A stretch of 64,000 nt of DNA, from assembly GCA_003116995.1 (NCBI GenBank), contig BDSL01000058.1, forward strand, positions 372,001-436,000, read 5' to 3'. Under the pieces are notes generated by a model. The model was given only the letters and a program-made list of their open reading frames with translations, searched no databases and had not been told where the DNA came from. Below, in pieces: positions 1 to 11,573 of the stretch. The stretch comes from Yamagishiella unicocca (Eukaryota; Chlorophyta; Chlorophyceae; Chlamydomonadales; Volvocaceae). How positions within the stretch are numbered: position 1 is the stretch's first letter; each line of letters starts with the position of its first letter. The position numbers and the translations under genes were made by a program.

Positions 1-281
1 CCCCTGGCCCCCGTGTGCTGTGGCGGCAGCGGCTGCTGTGCAGGGCCTGCGCCCGCGGCACCGTGTTCGGGCAGGTGGTGGAGCTGGCGGCGGCTGCGGC
101 TGCGGATGCCGGGGGCCCGGCTGCTGCTGCTGCTGCTGCTGCTGCTGCGGATGTCGGGGGCCCGGCTGCTGCTGCGGCGGCGGCGGCGGCGGCGGCGGAT
201 GCCGGGGGCCCGGCTGCGGCGGCGGCGGCGGCAGCCGCGGCTGCCGAGGGCCCGGCTGCTTGCGGCTCCCAGGGCCGGTAG
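1..281 (+). CDS. possible 3' end of a polyalanine-rich protein, cut by the left edge
   Basis: An open frame (codons starting at base 3) enters from the left edge and runs to a TAG at 279-281. It begins with a non-repetitive stretch containing LWRQRLLCRACARGTVFGQ, followed by three blocks of about ten alanines each separated by Asp-Ala/Val-Gly-Gly-Pro. The alanines come from GCT/GCG trinucleotide runs. Low-complexity Ala runs are common in volvocine proteins, and the non-repetitive start argues for real coding sequence. A GT at 278-279 could instead be a splice donor, in which case the gene continues to the right. No domain is recognised, and a chance open frame through trinucleotide repeats is not excluded. 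Confidence 0.35.
   Translation, partial: PGPRVLWRQRLLCRACARGTVFGQVVELAAAAAADAGGPAAAAAAAAAADVGGPAAAAAAAAAAADAGGPAAAAAAAAAAAEGPAACGSQGR
110..262. repeat. GCT/GCG trinucleotide repeat blocks
   Basis: Three compound runs of CTG/GCT and CGG/GCG triplets are separated by a recurring GGGGGCCCGGCTG spacer. They are open in several frames, which explains the Leu-, Cys- or Arg-rich alternative translations. Confidence 0.85.
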
Positions 282-2514
282 GTCGTACCTGCCCACACCA
301 GGGCCCCTAGAGGCTGGGTGATTCGGACGTGTTGGGCCCCTTGGGTACCTAAGGAGGCCGCCGCAGCTGCGGCTCGACGTTGATGAGGCAGCTGGCGCTG
401 GCGAATTGCGTTGCGTTGATCGTCATGCAGTGCTCGTGCGCTTCGTTACTCTGGCGGCAGGGCCCGTCCGTCGGCGAGGGTGGAGGGGCACCCGCTGGGC
501 TGTGGTGCTGTGATACCGTACCGCAGCCGTCGATGGTGGCAGGGTGGGCTTGGCCAGTTGGAAGGTGGCAGGGTGGGCTTACCGAGCTGGAAGGTTGTGT
601 TTTATCGCAGCGCTGGGAAGCGCCCTAGTGGGGAGTGGGGAGCGTGCTGGGGACCGTTATTATACTGGGGTTGGGCGTACGGAACGCTTGGCACGACGGA
701 ATGGCTCGCGGGATGCCGTACGGCGAATGATGGTTACGGTTAAGAGGGTGTGCTGTGCTGCTCAGGAGGAGGGCCCGAGGCGCCATGGGGCCGAGCTTTG
801 CACTAACGTGACCGGCGTGGGGACTTCATTTTTGTCCTGACTTTTGCTACATTTACTGGTGCTCTACTCTTGGACCTGACTGCTCCTGGCAAGTGTTTTT
901 CTCGCTGGCGGCAGTGCCTTGTGCGGGATTCAGACACCGGAATCGCCACATCGAGGCGTGTATTAGGGGGGCCTCATCGTTTCTGACCGGCCTAATTCAC
1001 GGGGCGCCACACAGCCGTGTTTTGTAACGTAACAAACAATACCCAGGTCGAAGGACGTGGTGTTTGGGTAGCGACGACGACCGCCGGAACGCCAGCCCAT
1101 AAAGCTTCAGCGAGAGGACGCACCAGCATATGCAGCGCGGCGGGATGCGTGGCGGGAAAAGGCGACCCAGGGAGCTGGGTGGGGCTCCAGGGGGGGGGGG
1201 GCAAGCCGCGCGAGGTGGTTGCTAGCCGCTTGAAGCCGACACTGGGCTGCTAGGGGAGGGGGGGAGGAAGCCGACAAGCCGAGGAAGAGGAAGCGAAGAA
1301 TGGTGCTGGGTGGGGATGTACTGCTGGCTGAGGATGGTCTTTGGTAAGACGTTGGGAGTAGACTGCGACCACAGCTGTGCTCCATGGCAGCCTGGACGCG
1401 CGGGATTGCAACCGTTTTCTAGCTTTTTTCGTGGTATCTTCACAGCTTGGATTTAGGCACTCATTGTTTTGGCAGGTGTGACGACAGCCTGCATTTCATT
1501 AGGAGCAACGAATGGGACAGGACGGCACGATCAGCGGTACGCTACAATGACTGGCAGACATACGGAATCGCATTGCGTCTCGAAAAGTGTTACAAGCTAC
1601 GATAGTACGAATCTGCGATGGATGCGACTAGCCGCATGGTAAGCAGCCGCTGCTGTCACCGTCTGTCCAAGCCAGTCAAGTCTGTCACCACCCTGTATGC
1701 CATGTATGCTTCCATGTCGGGACGGTGCGGAAAGGATTGCATGTATGATCCGTTATGCTACGTTAATCGACTAAAGACATTCTACCAGCTAAATGGAGTT
1801 GCTCATTTTCCATTAAAGATAATATCTGCATATATATATTCCGGCCACGCGTGTCGAGGCCCATTCATGCCGGGTTGCGTGACTCGGCGTGAAGGCGTGC
1901 GGCTTTTGCCATTCCTTCGAGATCATGCCAATTTGGTTGTGAGGTTGTACCCTTGCACACCTGCCAAGATGATGGGGCATCATGGCCTGGCAGGGCAACA
2001 GGGCGAGAAGGAACACATCCGGGACGGAGAGCAGCTTCCAACAGATTATACATGTTGGAGCTGTACTGACACGACTGTGCACGAAGGAATTCGACGCCTG
2101 CTTACCGCCCCGATGCTACAACCGGAGGTCGTTGACCCCTTTGCGACGCCCGTTGGCATGGCAGTACAGTTTTTCCGGATCCATTTTCCAGCGACACCGA
2201 CCCTTTTAACCCACCGCCATGACATGCTAGGCGCATTACACCGACCGATTCGTCTTGGCAGTTCTTCTCAGATGCGCCTCGGCTAGCTAGCGCAGGTGGC
2301 TGACTTGTGTCGGAACGGAAATTTCACTCGTTGCGATACATTTACTAAAGGGTAAAGCCACCCCCCTACGTCTTCTACCTCAACGTCACTTTGCTACTTA
2401 CCAATAACTTAGTATTATTGCTCACCGGAGCCTACCGCTGGCGGGCACGCGTCTCGGCGGCACCAATACGTCACTTAGTTGACCTCGTCACGTCGGCTAC
2501 TGCCGCCGGGACGG
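282..2514. other. intergenic, no gene recognised
   Basis: Several open frames exist (the longest, 1618-2286 +, would give 222 aa), but none shows a domain, Pro-rich composition or splice-supported continuation. A poly-G tract lies at 1191-1201. Confidence 0.6.
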
Positions 2515-5500
2515 ATGGCGCATACCTCCGTCGTGCACCTCATGCTGCATGCCATTGTTGGCGGCGTTCTCTTTATGGTTGTGGCCGCAGATGGGAGCAT
2601 TAGCGAGCGTAAGTACTCCTCTGAGCAGCCTCCACCAACCGCAACACCTCAACCCCGGGGGGAGGCGCGCGTTCCAGAGCGGCGCAAAGTGCTGCCTGTA
2701 GCCACAAAGCCCCACACACATCGCCTGTCAGTACTACCTCTTGGTCTGGAACCCACTGTAACCGTTACAACAACAACTGACATCCCCACAATTGTCTGGT
2801 CCTTACATGCGTCCAGGGGCGCGGCTGAGTGGCGGCCGACGCCAGTTGCAGTCAACATATGGGCTTCCGTACAGCTCGCCGCCCATGCTGCCACAGCCGC
2901 CCTCACCACCATCCCCCCCGCGCTCACCCAAACCGCCACCCAAACCACCAACGTTGCGGCCACCTCCAAGACTGCCGCCCTCTCCGAAGCCTCCTCGGCC
3001 GCCGCCGCCCTCTCCCAGGCCTCCTCGGCCGCCGCCGCCCTCTCCCAGGCCTCCTCGGCCGCCGCCGCCCTCACCACGGCCGTCGCCACCACCGCCGCGC
3101 CCTACAAAGGCGTCGCCACCACAGTCGTCGCCGCCGCCATCACCGCCACCGCCACCATCGCCGCCACGGCCAGCACCACGGCCATCGCCACCGGAGCTGC
3201 CCACACCACCACCACCACTATCGCCGCCATCACCGTCGCCACCGCCGCTGATCGCGCTGCCACCACCACCACCCACACCATCGCCGCCATCACCGTCGCC
3301 ACCGCCGCTGACTCCGCTACCGCCACCACCATCCACGCCTACGCCGCCACTACCGTCGCTGTCTACTGCACTCTCAGCACAGGCGGCCCCTCCGCCAGCG
3401 CCTCCTTCCTCTCCGGAGTTCCATGTGCACCATCCCTCTCCACCGCCGCCGGCACAACCCGCGCCACCACCGCCGACGCAACCCGCTCCACCGCCTCGCA
3501 CACCACCCTCTCCACCGCCGCCGGCACAACCCTCTCCACCGCCGCCGGCGCAACCCGCTCCACCGCCGCCGGCGCAACCCGCGCCACCGCCGCCGGCGCA
3601 ACCCGCTCCACCGCCTCGCACACCACCCTCTCCACCGCCGCCGGCACAACCCGCGCCACCGCCTCGCACACCACCCTCTCCACCGCCGCCGGCACAACCC
3701 GCGCCACCGCCGCCGGCGCAACCCGCTCCACCGCCTCGCACACCACCCTCTCCACCGCCGCCGGCGCAACCCCCGCCACCGCCTCACACGCTACCCTCTC
3801 CACCGCCACCGGTACCGCCAACCCCTTCTCCTCCAGGCGGCACAGTCTCTAGCGGTGCGCAGATTAATCCCGCCGCTTGCGGCTTAGTGTGCAAGATGTC
3901 CAACGTGAAATCTTACTAGGGGGTCACGCACAGCATGCAAATAGCGGGGCGTCAGTTTCCAGTTCGTCCAACGGTCGTTAATCAGTCGTCCGGAGATTTA
4001 CTGCAAGTGGGCCAGTCCTGGACTTTCGAAACTGAGCCCAGGTAGAAGCCATTGTGCCGGCTGTCCACCAAAGGACAGCCGCCCACCAGCCCACCTACAT
4101 CCCTCTCCCCTGACCGGTGCCCCAACGTGCAGCAGGCGGTACCTGGCCCAACGTGCAATCAGTGGTTCCCTGCACCCCTTCGCCTATCCAGCGAGCCCAT
4201 CACCCATTCCTCACGTGCCCATCACCCCTTCCTCACGTGCCCATCCACGCTCCCCGCCCTCAGGCGGTAACTGCCCCGACGTGCAAGCAGTGGTGGCCCA
4301 GGTGGCCACCTACCGGGTCCGGCACCAGGCGCCGCAGCTGACGTGGAGTGCGGGCCTGGCTGACTCGTCAGCTGCGTACGCCAAGGTGCTGTCTGCGGGT
4401 TGCACCCTGCACCACTCGGGAAGCAGGAGCTACGGCGAGAACCTCATGCAGGTGGGTGGGGTGGGGGCCAGTTGGAGGCCGAGACGGCGGCGATGCTTCC
4501 AAGAATCTACCGTGTTTCGTGGTCCTGTGGGTGGGGCTCGCGAGCACATGGCAGCAGCGGCGGCCTATTGACTAATACCCGCGGTTGTGTGCCGTACGCT
4601 GTACGGTATGTTCGCAGTGGGTTGTGTTCCCGAAGCCCAAGTGGGACACGTGCCTCAGCGCGGTTGGTTCCTGGTACCGTGAGGTCAAGTACTACCGCTT
4701 CGGTGTGGGCCGGCCCTACGAGGACAACACGCCCCACGACCGGGTCGGCCACTTCACGCAGTTGGTGAGCGTACTCGTATAAGCATGGCAGCATGCCTTC
4801 TGCTCTTGTCGGCTGGCGCAACAGCGTCCAGGTTAGATCTGGTCAGATGGATCTTAAAGCTGGGACTATTAGGCTCCAGAAGAGCACGAGTCACTTGCAT
4901 GCTGTTGCACACGACTACGCGCTACACGCGGCTGGCTGCACACGCAGCAGCAGCACCATCCAGTATTGGGCTCTAGCGCTAAATCGCGCGCCCGCGTCGC
5001 GCGCCTTGATGCAGGTGTGGCAAGCGACTACGTCTTTCGGCTGCGGAACCGCCACTGCGGACACGGTCACCGCGAGCGGTAACGTCGGCTTCTGCGCGAC
5101 GGTGGTGTGCAGGTTCAAGTCTCCCGGCAACATCGCGGGCGACAATTCCTACTTGAGAAACGGTGGGTCGCTCGTCCCTCAGCAGAAATCTCTCGCAGCG
5201 CGGGCTTCGGGAACAAGAACACGCCTTATAAGAAGCCGATAATAAGCCCAACTTCATTTGCCACCAGGGCACTAGCCAGAAGCTACCTGGGACCCGGCTG
5301 GGGGCCTGGGGAGCCGCTGCAGCACGCAGACCGAGAATTCGCTGTGCCCTGCTGCTTTGCGTGAGGGCCGGTTACGACCCCGATGCGCTGGCTTGGCTGC
5401 CGTACCCGCTCTGCTCCGAGCCTGGACGCCTTCCGTCCGCCACCTCGGCTGTCGCGTGAGCTGGCTTGGCTGCCTGCTGCTGCGCCCGGCTGACGACGTG

Positions 5501-5553
5501 CACATCGTTGCCCTCCGCTCGCAGTGTTGTCCAACATCACGGCCGCGTACTGA
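2515..5553 (+). CDS. CAP gene 1: secreted proline-rich rod plus CAP/SCP domain
   Basis: Six exons: 2515-2608, 2817-3854, 4264-4451, 4618-4764, 5015-5162, 5525-5553; 547 aa. Exon 1 encodes a signal peptide (starts MAHTSVVHLMLHAIVGG). Exon 2 opens with GGRRQLQ and then about 320 residues of PPSP, SPPPP and PPPPAQPAPP repeats, the composition of hydroxyproline-rich cell-wall glycoproteins. The CAP domain starts at about residue 378 (GGNCPD) and carries the family landmarks: His of HHSGSRSYGENL, Glu of YGEN, Glu of WYREV and His of GHFTQLVW. Six cysteines fit three disulfides. The last exon gives VLSNITAAY, with an N-glycosylation sequon. This and gene 2 are the only copies keeping Glu at the WYxE position. 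The protein is probably extracellular; its function is unknown. Confidence 0.88.
2741..2779 (+). repeat. LINE-3'-end-like short repeat in intron 1 of CAP gene 1
   Basis: Contains the near-palindrome TGTAACCGTTACA followed by an AAC tail, preceded by TTGGTCTGGAACCCAC. It closely matches the sequence at 21953-21987 that follows the LINE relic. Confidence 0.6.
3430..3830 (+). repeat. in-frame tandem repeats inside the Pro-rich exon of CAP gene 1
   Basis: Repeated units alternate CCGCCGCCGGCGCAACCC with CCGCCTCGCACACCACCC, giving PPPPAQP and PPPRTPPSP modules. Such internal repeats let the rod length change by slippage or unequal crossing over. Confidence 0.85.
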
Positions 5554-7267
5554 AGGGCGGAACAAGTGGACTGCGCGGGCAGGTGCGGGCCCGGCATGTC
5601 TTGAAGGCTTGAAGGCAAGCGGCCCCGTCAATGGGGACTCGAACGAATAATGTGTCAGCCTCACAGCTTCGTGTGCCTGCTGAGTAAGGAAGATATTATC
5701 CGATCATGCCAAATACCATACAGGATTTTAGGTGTAAGGCGGAATGCCGGTCACTAGAGCACTACTTGACATAGCTGTCAAACACTGCCTGAACGTGGGA
5801 TGCTGCGGTTTGCATGCTTGTGTTGCTCGGGGCGGATTTGTCATAGATGGTCGCGCTCCTTTGTGTTTTGGAATGGGCCCGTCCTCATTTCTTGCATCCG
5901 TCCCCACTCGACATGCATACACGTATGTTCATCCTGCGCATGCGTCGCACACCATGAAATAAGAAACCATCGCGAAGCGGGCTTCATTTGCGACCATTGC
6001 CCTTCTACGTCGCTAGCAGGGGATTCGCTAGTAATTCTTACCCAATCATCATCCATGCGCACATTCTCCAATCAGCCAAGCATGCGTATGTGTTGTTGTC
6101 TCACTGCAACGCTGCTTTTTTATTGAGTGCTTTATTCTTAGTAATGGAAAGGGGGTCGAGATGCACCAGATTGTGCGTAGTGGACGGCTGCTCGGTGCTT
6201 ATGACGCCGTGCATGGATGTGATGTTCTATTGCGTATACCGCTGCCCGAATGCAAATTACCTGTATGCGAATAGTTTTTGTATAAACCAAGCGAGCTCCA
6301 TATCCTTGCAGCCCTGGTCCCAAGCCTGCCATGTTCAGGCAAGATAGGGCGTGATAGGGTCAGATGGCGTCGACTTGATGCCGTATATAGGGGTCCCGAT
6401 TTACGCTGCAGCTCGGGGTGTGAGCTACTGGCGTGCGTTGCCACCAGGAGCCATGCATCCATGGGCCCCTCTTCTTATAAGTCCTGGATTCGTCCGGGCT
6501 TGCGAACACTGTAACCATTACCGGTAATATTATGATCCGAGAAGGGGGCTCCGTAAGCCATTCGCCCAATCCTGCTGACCACCACAGTTAGCGCCGGTCT
6601 GCTGCACACATGGTCACATTACCCGTGGGCCAAGCGCCAAGACCTTTGAGCTGTCTTGATGGATCTAGGGTTTCGTAAAGCTACAGAGCCACGGGCGGAA
6701 CGCAGCCAGCACGCCGTTAGATGCGCAGCGGGCTGGTGGCAGTGGAAGCCTGTAGATCATTTGGTGATCAAAGACTTAAGTGGCTCGCGGCAACACCAGT
6801 ATATTCTATGAACCGGGTACATGATTGCACGGGCATGGATTCGGATTTCAAGCGGCAAGGACTGTTTGGATCGCGCCAACACACCCTGAAAACCAACATA
6901 GATTGGATTGGTTGAACGCGCTTCAGGGTAAGGTAGGTTCAGAAGGTTTCAGAGGTAGCGGTTCCGTTCGGTTGCATCGTACTGGCGAGGTCCGTACTCC
7001 ATCATCGCGCTTTAAGGACGCTGATATACCTAAAGCATTGCGTACCGATATTTACGTGACACCTGGCGCACAGGTCGTAGCGGAAATCGGGAGATCGGAA
7101 CTACAAGCACTCATAGACGACACGTAAAGTTATACCAAATTTGAAGCCAATAATATCACATATATAATATTATTATCGCTGCAGACAGACGGCCTTCCAG
7201 TGTATGCCTCCGCAATACGTCGTTATCTCGTTGACCGCGTCAAGCCGGCTACAGCTCGTTGGAGGAC
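5554..7267. other. intergenic between CAP genes 1 and 2
   Basis: No coding region is recognised. The 3' untranslated region of CAP gene 1 probably occupies the first ~200 bases. Confidence 0.55.
5733..5737 (+). promoter_or_regulatory. possible polyadenylation signal TGTAA of CAP gene 1
   Basis: TGTAA is the usual polyadenylation signal of volvocine algae. This one lies 180 nt after the predicted stop. A pentamer can occur by chance. Confidence 0.4.
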
Positions 7268-9517
7268 ATGGCTCGTGCCGTTTATATATTTGCGATGATT
7301 TGCTTGGCCCACTTCGTAGCGGCAATCGGGAACGCTGGCATCCGTGAGTGGTGTTATCAGCGGCTGCCGATGTGGCCAGACATGGCCTGGGAAGCCATTT
7401 AGTGCCTTGCCGTTGCTAACTCCTTCTCCCACAATATCTCTAATAAAAATGCTATTTGTGAATTGCGCTTGTCTCCAGGGGATTTGACGATTAACCGGCG
7501 GCGTCAGCTGCAGGAAGTCGAGTACCCCTGGCCACCTTACCAACCCGACGCCCCTGCCCCATCACGGCCTCCGCAGCGGCAGCGAACCTCCCCAAAACGT
7601 CGTGCAGTTAAGAAGTCTCCACCTCCACTACGGCTCGTCGTGGCCCCTCTCCCACAGCCGTCCCTACCGTCTACAGCCGCCTTACCTGACCTGCACCCTT
7701 CCGAACCCCAGCCACGTCCTGTGCGGCCGTCCACGCCGCCGTCACCACGCCAGCAGCCGCCGGTGTTCCAACCACCCAACCCATGGCCGTCCCCTCCACC
7801 ACATCTGCCCAAGCCACGGCCACTTCCGCCCTCTCCGAAGCCCTCGCCGCAGCCGCCCTCACCCCGGCCACCACCGCCGCGGCCTCCGCCGCCGCCTCCA
7901 CCGCCTTCCCCACAGCCGCCCAGGCCTCTCCCACGCCCGCCACATCTACCACCGCCCCGCCCGCGCCCTCCACCGCCTCAGCCGTTCCCTCCGCCGCCAC
8001 GTCCGCCTCAGCCGCCGCCACCGGAGGGCCCCCAGCCATGGCCGCCGATACAACAGCCGCCCACAACCCCGCCAGGGCCATGCCCTTCCCCTACACCCCC
8101 GGTGCAACCGCCCCAATCACCAAGTAAGCAGGTTGGTTTCGGAGCAGCGTGAAATATGGCCTGCACTGGCCAGCGCGTGCAACGATGAGTGGCCTACATC
8201 AGTGGGAACGTATTCATACAGTGGAAACGTACGTTCGTTGTGCTGTTCGTACGACAGGGACAACCCGGGAATCGCTCGAGTGACCGGGCGCTGTCTCATA
8301 ACCACTATTAGCACGCGCGCCTTTCGGACGCCGCCGCCCTATCCACACGGCCCCTGCTCGCCTTGCCGGCAACCCGCCTCACAATCCAACTGTGTCGATT
8401 CGCCCGGCCCGTTCCCGTCGCTGGCTGCACCGCGCCAGGTGGTGGCAACTGTCCCGACGTAGAAGCTATGATCAACCAAACCAACGTGTATCGAGCCCGG
8501 CACCAGGCGCCGCAGCTGCGATGGAGTGCGGGCCTGGCTGACTCGTCAGCTGCGTACGCCAAGGTGCTGTCTGCGGGTTGCACCCTGCAGCACTCGGGAA
8601 GCAGGAGCTACGGCGAGAACCTCATGCAGGTGGGCACGAGGGCCCTTGTGGACAGTCGGAATTCTACGGCTATTGAGCAGATGTTAATGTAGAGCGCATG
8701 TTGGTATCTGTCAGTTTGTCTGCGTTGGTTGCATTTACCGGTAACCTGCTGGCCGATGTTGTCCCGGTGTCGTACGATGCGCAGTGGCTCATGTATCCCA
8801 GGCCCAAAGACTTTGAGCAATGCGCCAGTGCAGTCGTTACTTGGTATGAAGAGGTTCAATTCTACAGCTTCAAGGTCGCGCAACCCTACTACGACAACAA
8901 ACCAACGGACCGAATCGGGCACTTCACGCAGCTGGTGAGCTGGTCGGGTTATGCAGCGAGCAGGGTATGCGGGCACCCGACCATACCAGGCGCTGGCCGT
9001 ACTGCACTTCAACAGTGTACCGGTATGCTTAACTCAAGCGCGCAGGAGCAGCAACGGCGCACCGCCCTGTCTGTGCACCTTTTGTATGGACGACCCAAAG
9101 TCCTGCGTATGCCACGGTGCTACGCCCTCATCTTACGTCAGTCTTGGTTGTTGTAACGGTTACAGTGGGTTCCAGACCAAGAGGTAGAACCATCTTGGTG
9201 ACGCAGGTGTGGCGCGACACTTCTACCTTTGGCTGCGGGGTGGCGATTGCAGATATATTCATACCCTCCATTAAGAGGGTCGGCTTCTGCAAGACCGTGG
9301 TTTGCAGGTATCAGAAGCCCGGCAACTACATGAGTGATATGGACTACCTAAGGAACGGTGGGTAAGACCCCTCAAGTGCTCTACCACAGAAACGACGGCC
9401 CAGGCCTCCAACTGCTCCCACAGAAACCGCGGAGCACCGCCGACCGCGTAAGCTGACGGCCACCTCCACGCTGCCCCCTTACTTGCAGTTCTACCCAACA
9501 TAACACGTGCTTATTGA
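7268..9517 (+). CDS. CAP gene 2: secreted proline-rich rod plus CAP/SCP domain
   Basis: Exons 7268-7343, 7479-8123, 8439-8629, 8785-8934, 9207-9357, 9489-9517; 413 aa, in frame throughout. The signal peptide starts MARAVYIFAMICLAHFVAA. Exon 2 begins with an RRRQLQ motif and passes through a short basic segment (SPKRRAVKKSP) into a Pro-rich rod of about 150 residues. The CAP domain starts at about residue 241 and has QHSGSRSYGENLMQ, WYEEV and GHFTQLVW, so all four putative metal-cavity residues (His, Glu, Glu, His) are present. The last exon encodes VLPNITRAY with a sequon. Its exon 3 is nearly identical to that of gene 1 over 132 bp although the other exons differ strongly. It is probably a secreted wall or matrix protein. 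Confidence 0.88.
9146..9181 (-). repeat. LINE-3'-end-like short repeat in intron 4 of CAP gene 2
   Basis: Reverse-complement copy of the element at 2741-2779, with the same TGTAACCGTTACA core and AAC tail. Confidence 0.6.
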
Positions 9518-11573
9518 TGGATGCGGAGGAAGGAATGGCCACCTGCGCAGAGGTTTGCTTCCAATAAAAACCAGGGGCAGGCGGAGGTTCCTCACGCTTG
9601 TGGGCACACCTGGCAGCAGCTAGGTAGATTGACTGCGCGTATGGAAACCAACGCGGCCAGGCGCCCAATAGGGTTCGAGCGCGCAAACATGCTCCTTATA
9701 CCTGCGTTGCGGAGCCTACTCAGTTGATGACTGTCGATGTGCTGACGTTGCAGATTGGATGGTTGAAGGGCGCCGTATTGGAGAGTGTGACAAAGTGGGA
9801 AGAACAGGAAGGGATGCTGTATTGCTGGTTGCTGTCGGGCGTGTAGTACAGTGGATGGCTGCCTCGCGGGTGCCTTGTTAGGAACATGAACGGATGCGTT
9901 GCGACCCTAGGTGCGTGCTAGTGTGTCTCCTTGCAGCCGTGTTTCTAATCGCCGCTCTACGCATCCGTAACGCGTTCGGTTCCAATTGACGCAGTGCCAG
10001 GAACCTGACGCAAGAGTCTCTTTGTCATATTTTTTTATGTTCATGTGGTACGGCCGGATTTAAGTATTTCACCCATAAATGACGCGGCGATGCCGGCGCA
10101 GGCAGGGCCCTGCGGTGACCTTCATATTGTGACTATTCATGTATTTTAGGCAATCAACACTGAATTGTTTCATTGTTTATACCGGATACTGAGTAGATCG
10201 AACTTGCCTGCCTGGAGCGGTGTGCGCAGCTCGGCGCAGCGACTCAAGTGGCGTGTGTTGTCGCGGCGGAATTTGCGAGATATATGGTAGGTCAGGCGGT
10301 GAGAATACGGGATTGCATGGAGTGACTGGGAGTGACTCTTTGGGTTGCGGTATTGCAGGACATTTTACCCTGGAGTTTAATGGTTGCGCCGCGTATATGT
10401 CTTGTTTTCGGCGTACGATATGATGCGATGATGATTGGTGGGTTGTCTCGTGCCGGCCCTTGGTGGGCGGGTCTGCCTCCTCGCCCTCACGATGTGCGCA
10501 TGTCAGGCGGTGCGCACTTGTTGCTGTACCCAGTTGTGCGGCTTGGGTGCTAGAGCGATGTAATACCATACGCGCGTGCCTCGCCTTGCCAGCGATATCG
10601 CAAAACAGTCGCGACATACTCGGGGCCCATCCCTTTGCCTCGCCAGCTGAGAGCCTCTATCTTTTGAGTTGGAGAACCACTACTACCAAAAAGGGGGGTC
10701 GGGTGGACCCAATTTATCTAGGTTCCGCCATTGGCAACCCCAGGCGTGAGCGGCAAGCTGAGCACGGTCTAGCCCAGCGGCCGGTCGCCGCCCGCCAGCT
10801 CCATCCTCCGTGCAGTCTGCTCCGTGGGAACTGTAGTATCCTGATGGCGCAAGCCGATCGAATGACGCATCAACCCGCGAGCGCGCCTTTGGTACTTTGT
10901 AAATCGGCGGGAGCCAGTTGTGAAGTTTGTTGGCAAACCAAAGGGCGCAGCTGAGCCTTTCGTGGTGCGTCGCTTCATTGGATTTCGTATGATTCAAGCG
11001 CTTACATACAGTTGAAAAGTTCGGAAAATGGTTGGGCCAGCGGAATCCAAGCACCTGAGCACTCGGTTAGCGGGCATTTTAACGGATTACGGGCGGCGCG
11101 GCGCATCTTGGCCAGGTAGGTGATGAAACCGCTGCGTTCATTGCAGTGCCCAATGCAGGATGGTAGTCGCGCTACGGCAACATCTATCTGTAACTAAGCA
11201 GTGTCCGTCTCTTCTGTGATGAGCGTGTACTGAACGCACCCAGACCGACGGGATCCACGGCAATTCAAATGCAGGGGTAAAGGAAACCTTGATGTATTCA
11301 TGCGCGCACTGAAGACATCTTTTATCATCTTAACTAAATGCAATTATGTACATGACTTGGCCGAACCACGATGATACCTGACACGCATATATACTAGCGG
11401 TATTCATAGTGCCAACGGACACACTTACTTTTATATACGTCTCGCTCTTAGATATCGTCCGCGTTGTACGCAGCGAGGCGCAAATTCGCTTCACGAGATT
11501 TGTGCAACAACGCAAGGCATCGACCGCCGCAACTGCACCCTACCCCTGCCACGAAGTCTACCGGCAGACAGCC
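9518..11573. other. intergenic between CAP genes 2 and 3
   Basis: No gene recognised. GCCAGGTAGGT at 11110-11120 resembles a splice donor and recurs upstream of CAP genes 5 and 7. Confidence 0.5.

Noticed and set aside
1618..2286. 222-aa open frame on the + strand
   Set aside because: Composition resembles random translation, there is no domain or signal, and no paralogue exists in the window.
2479..3852. 457-aa Thr/Ala/Ser-rich open frame overlapping the rod exon of CAP gene 1 (and long - strand frames there)
   Set aside because: CCN-rich repeats are open in several frames. Only the Pro frame joins in phase to both the signal-peptide exon and the CAP exons.
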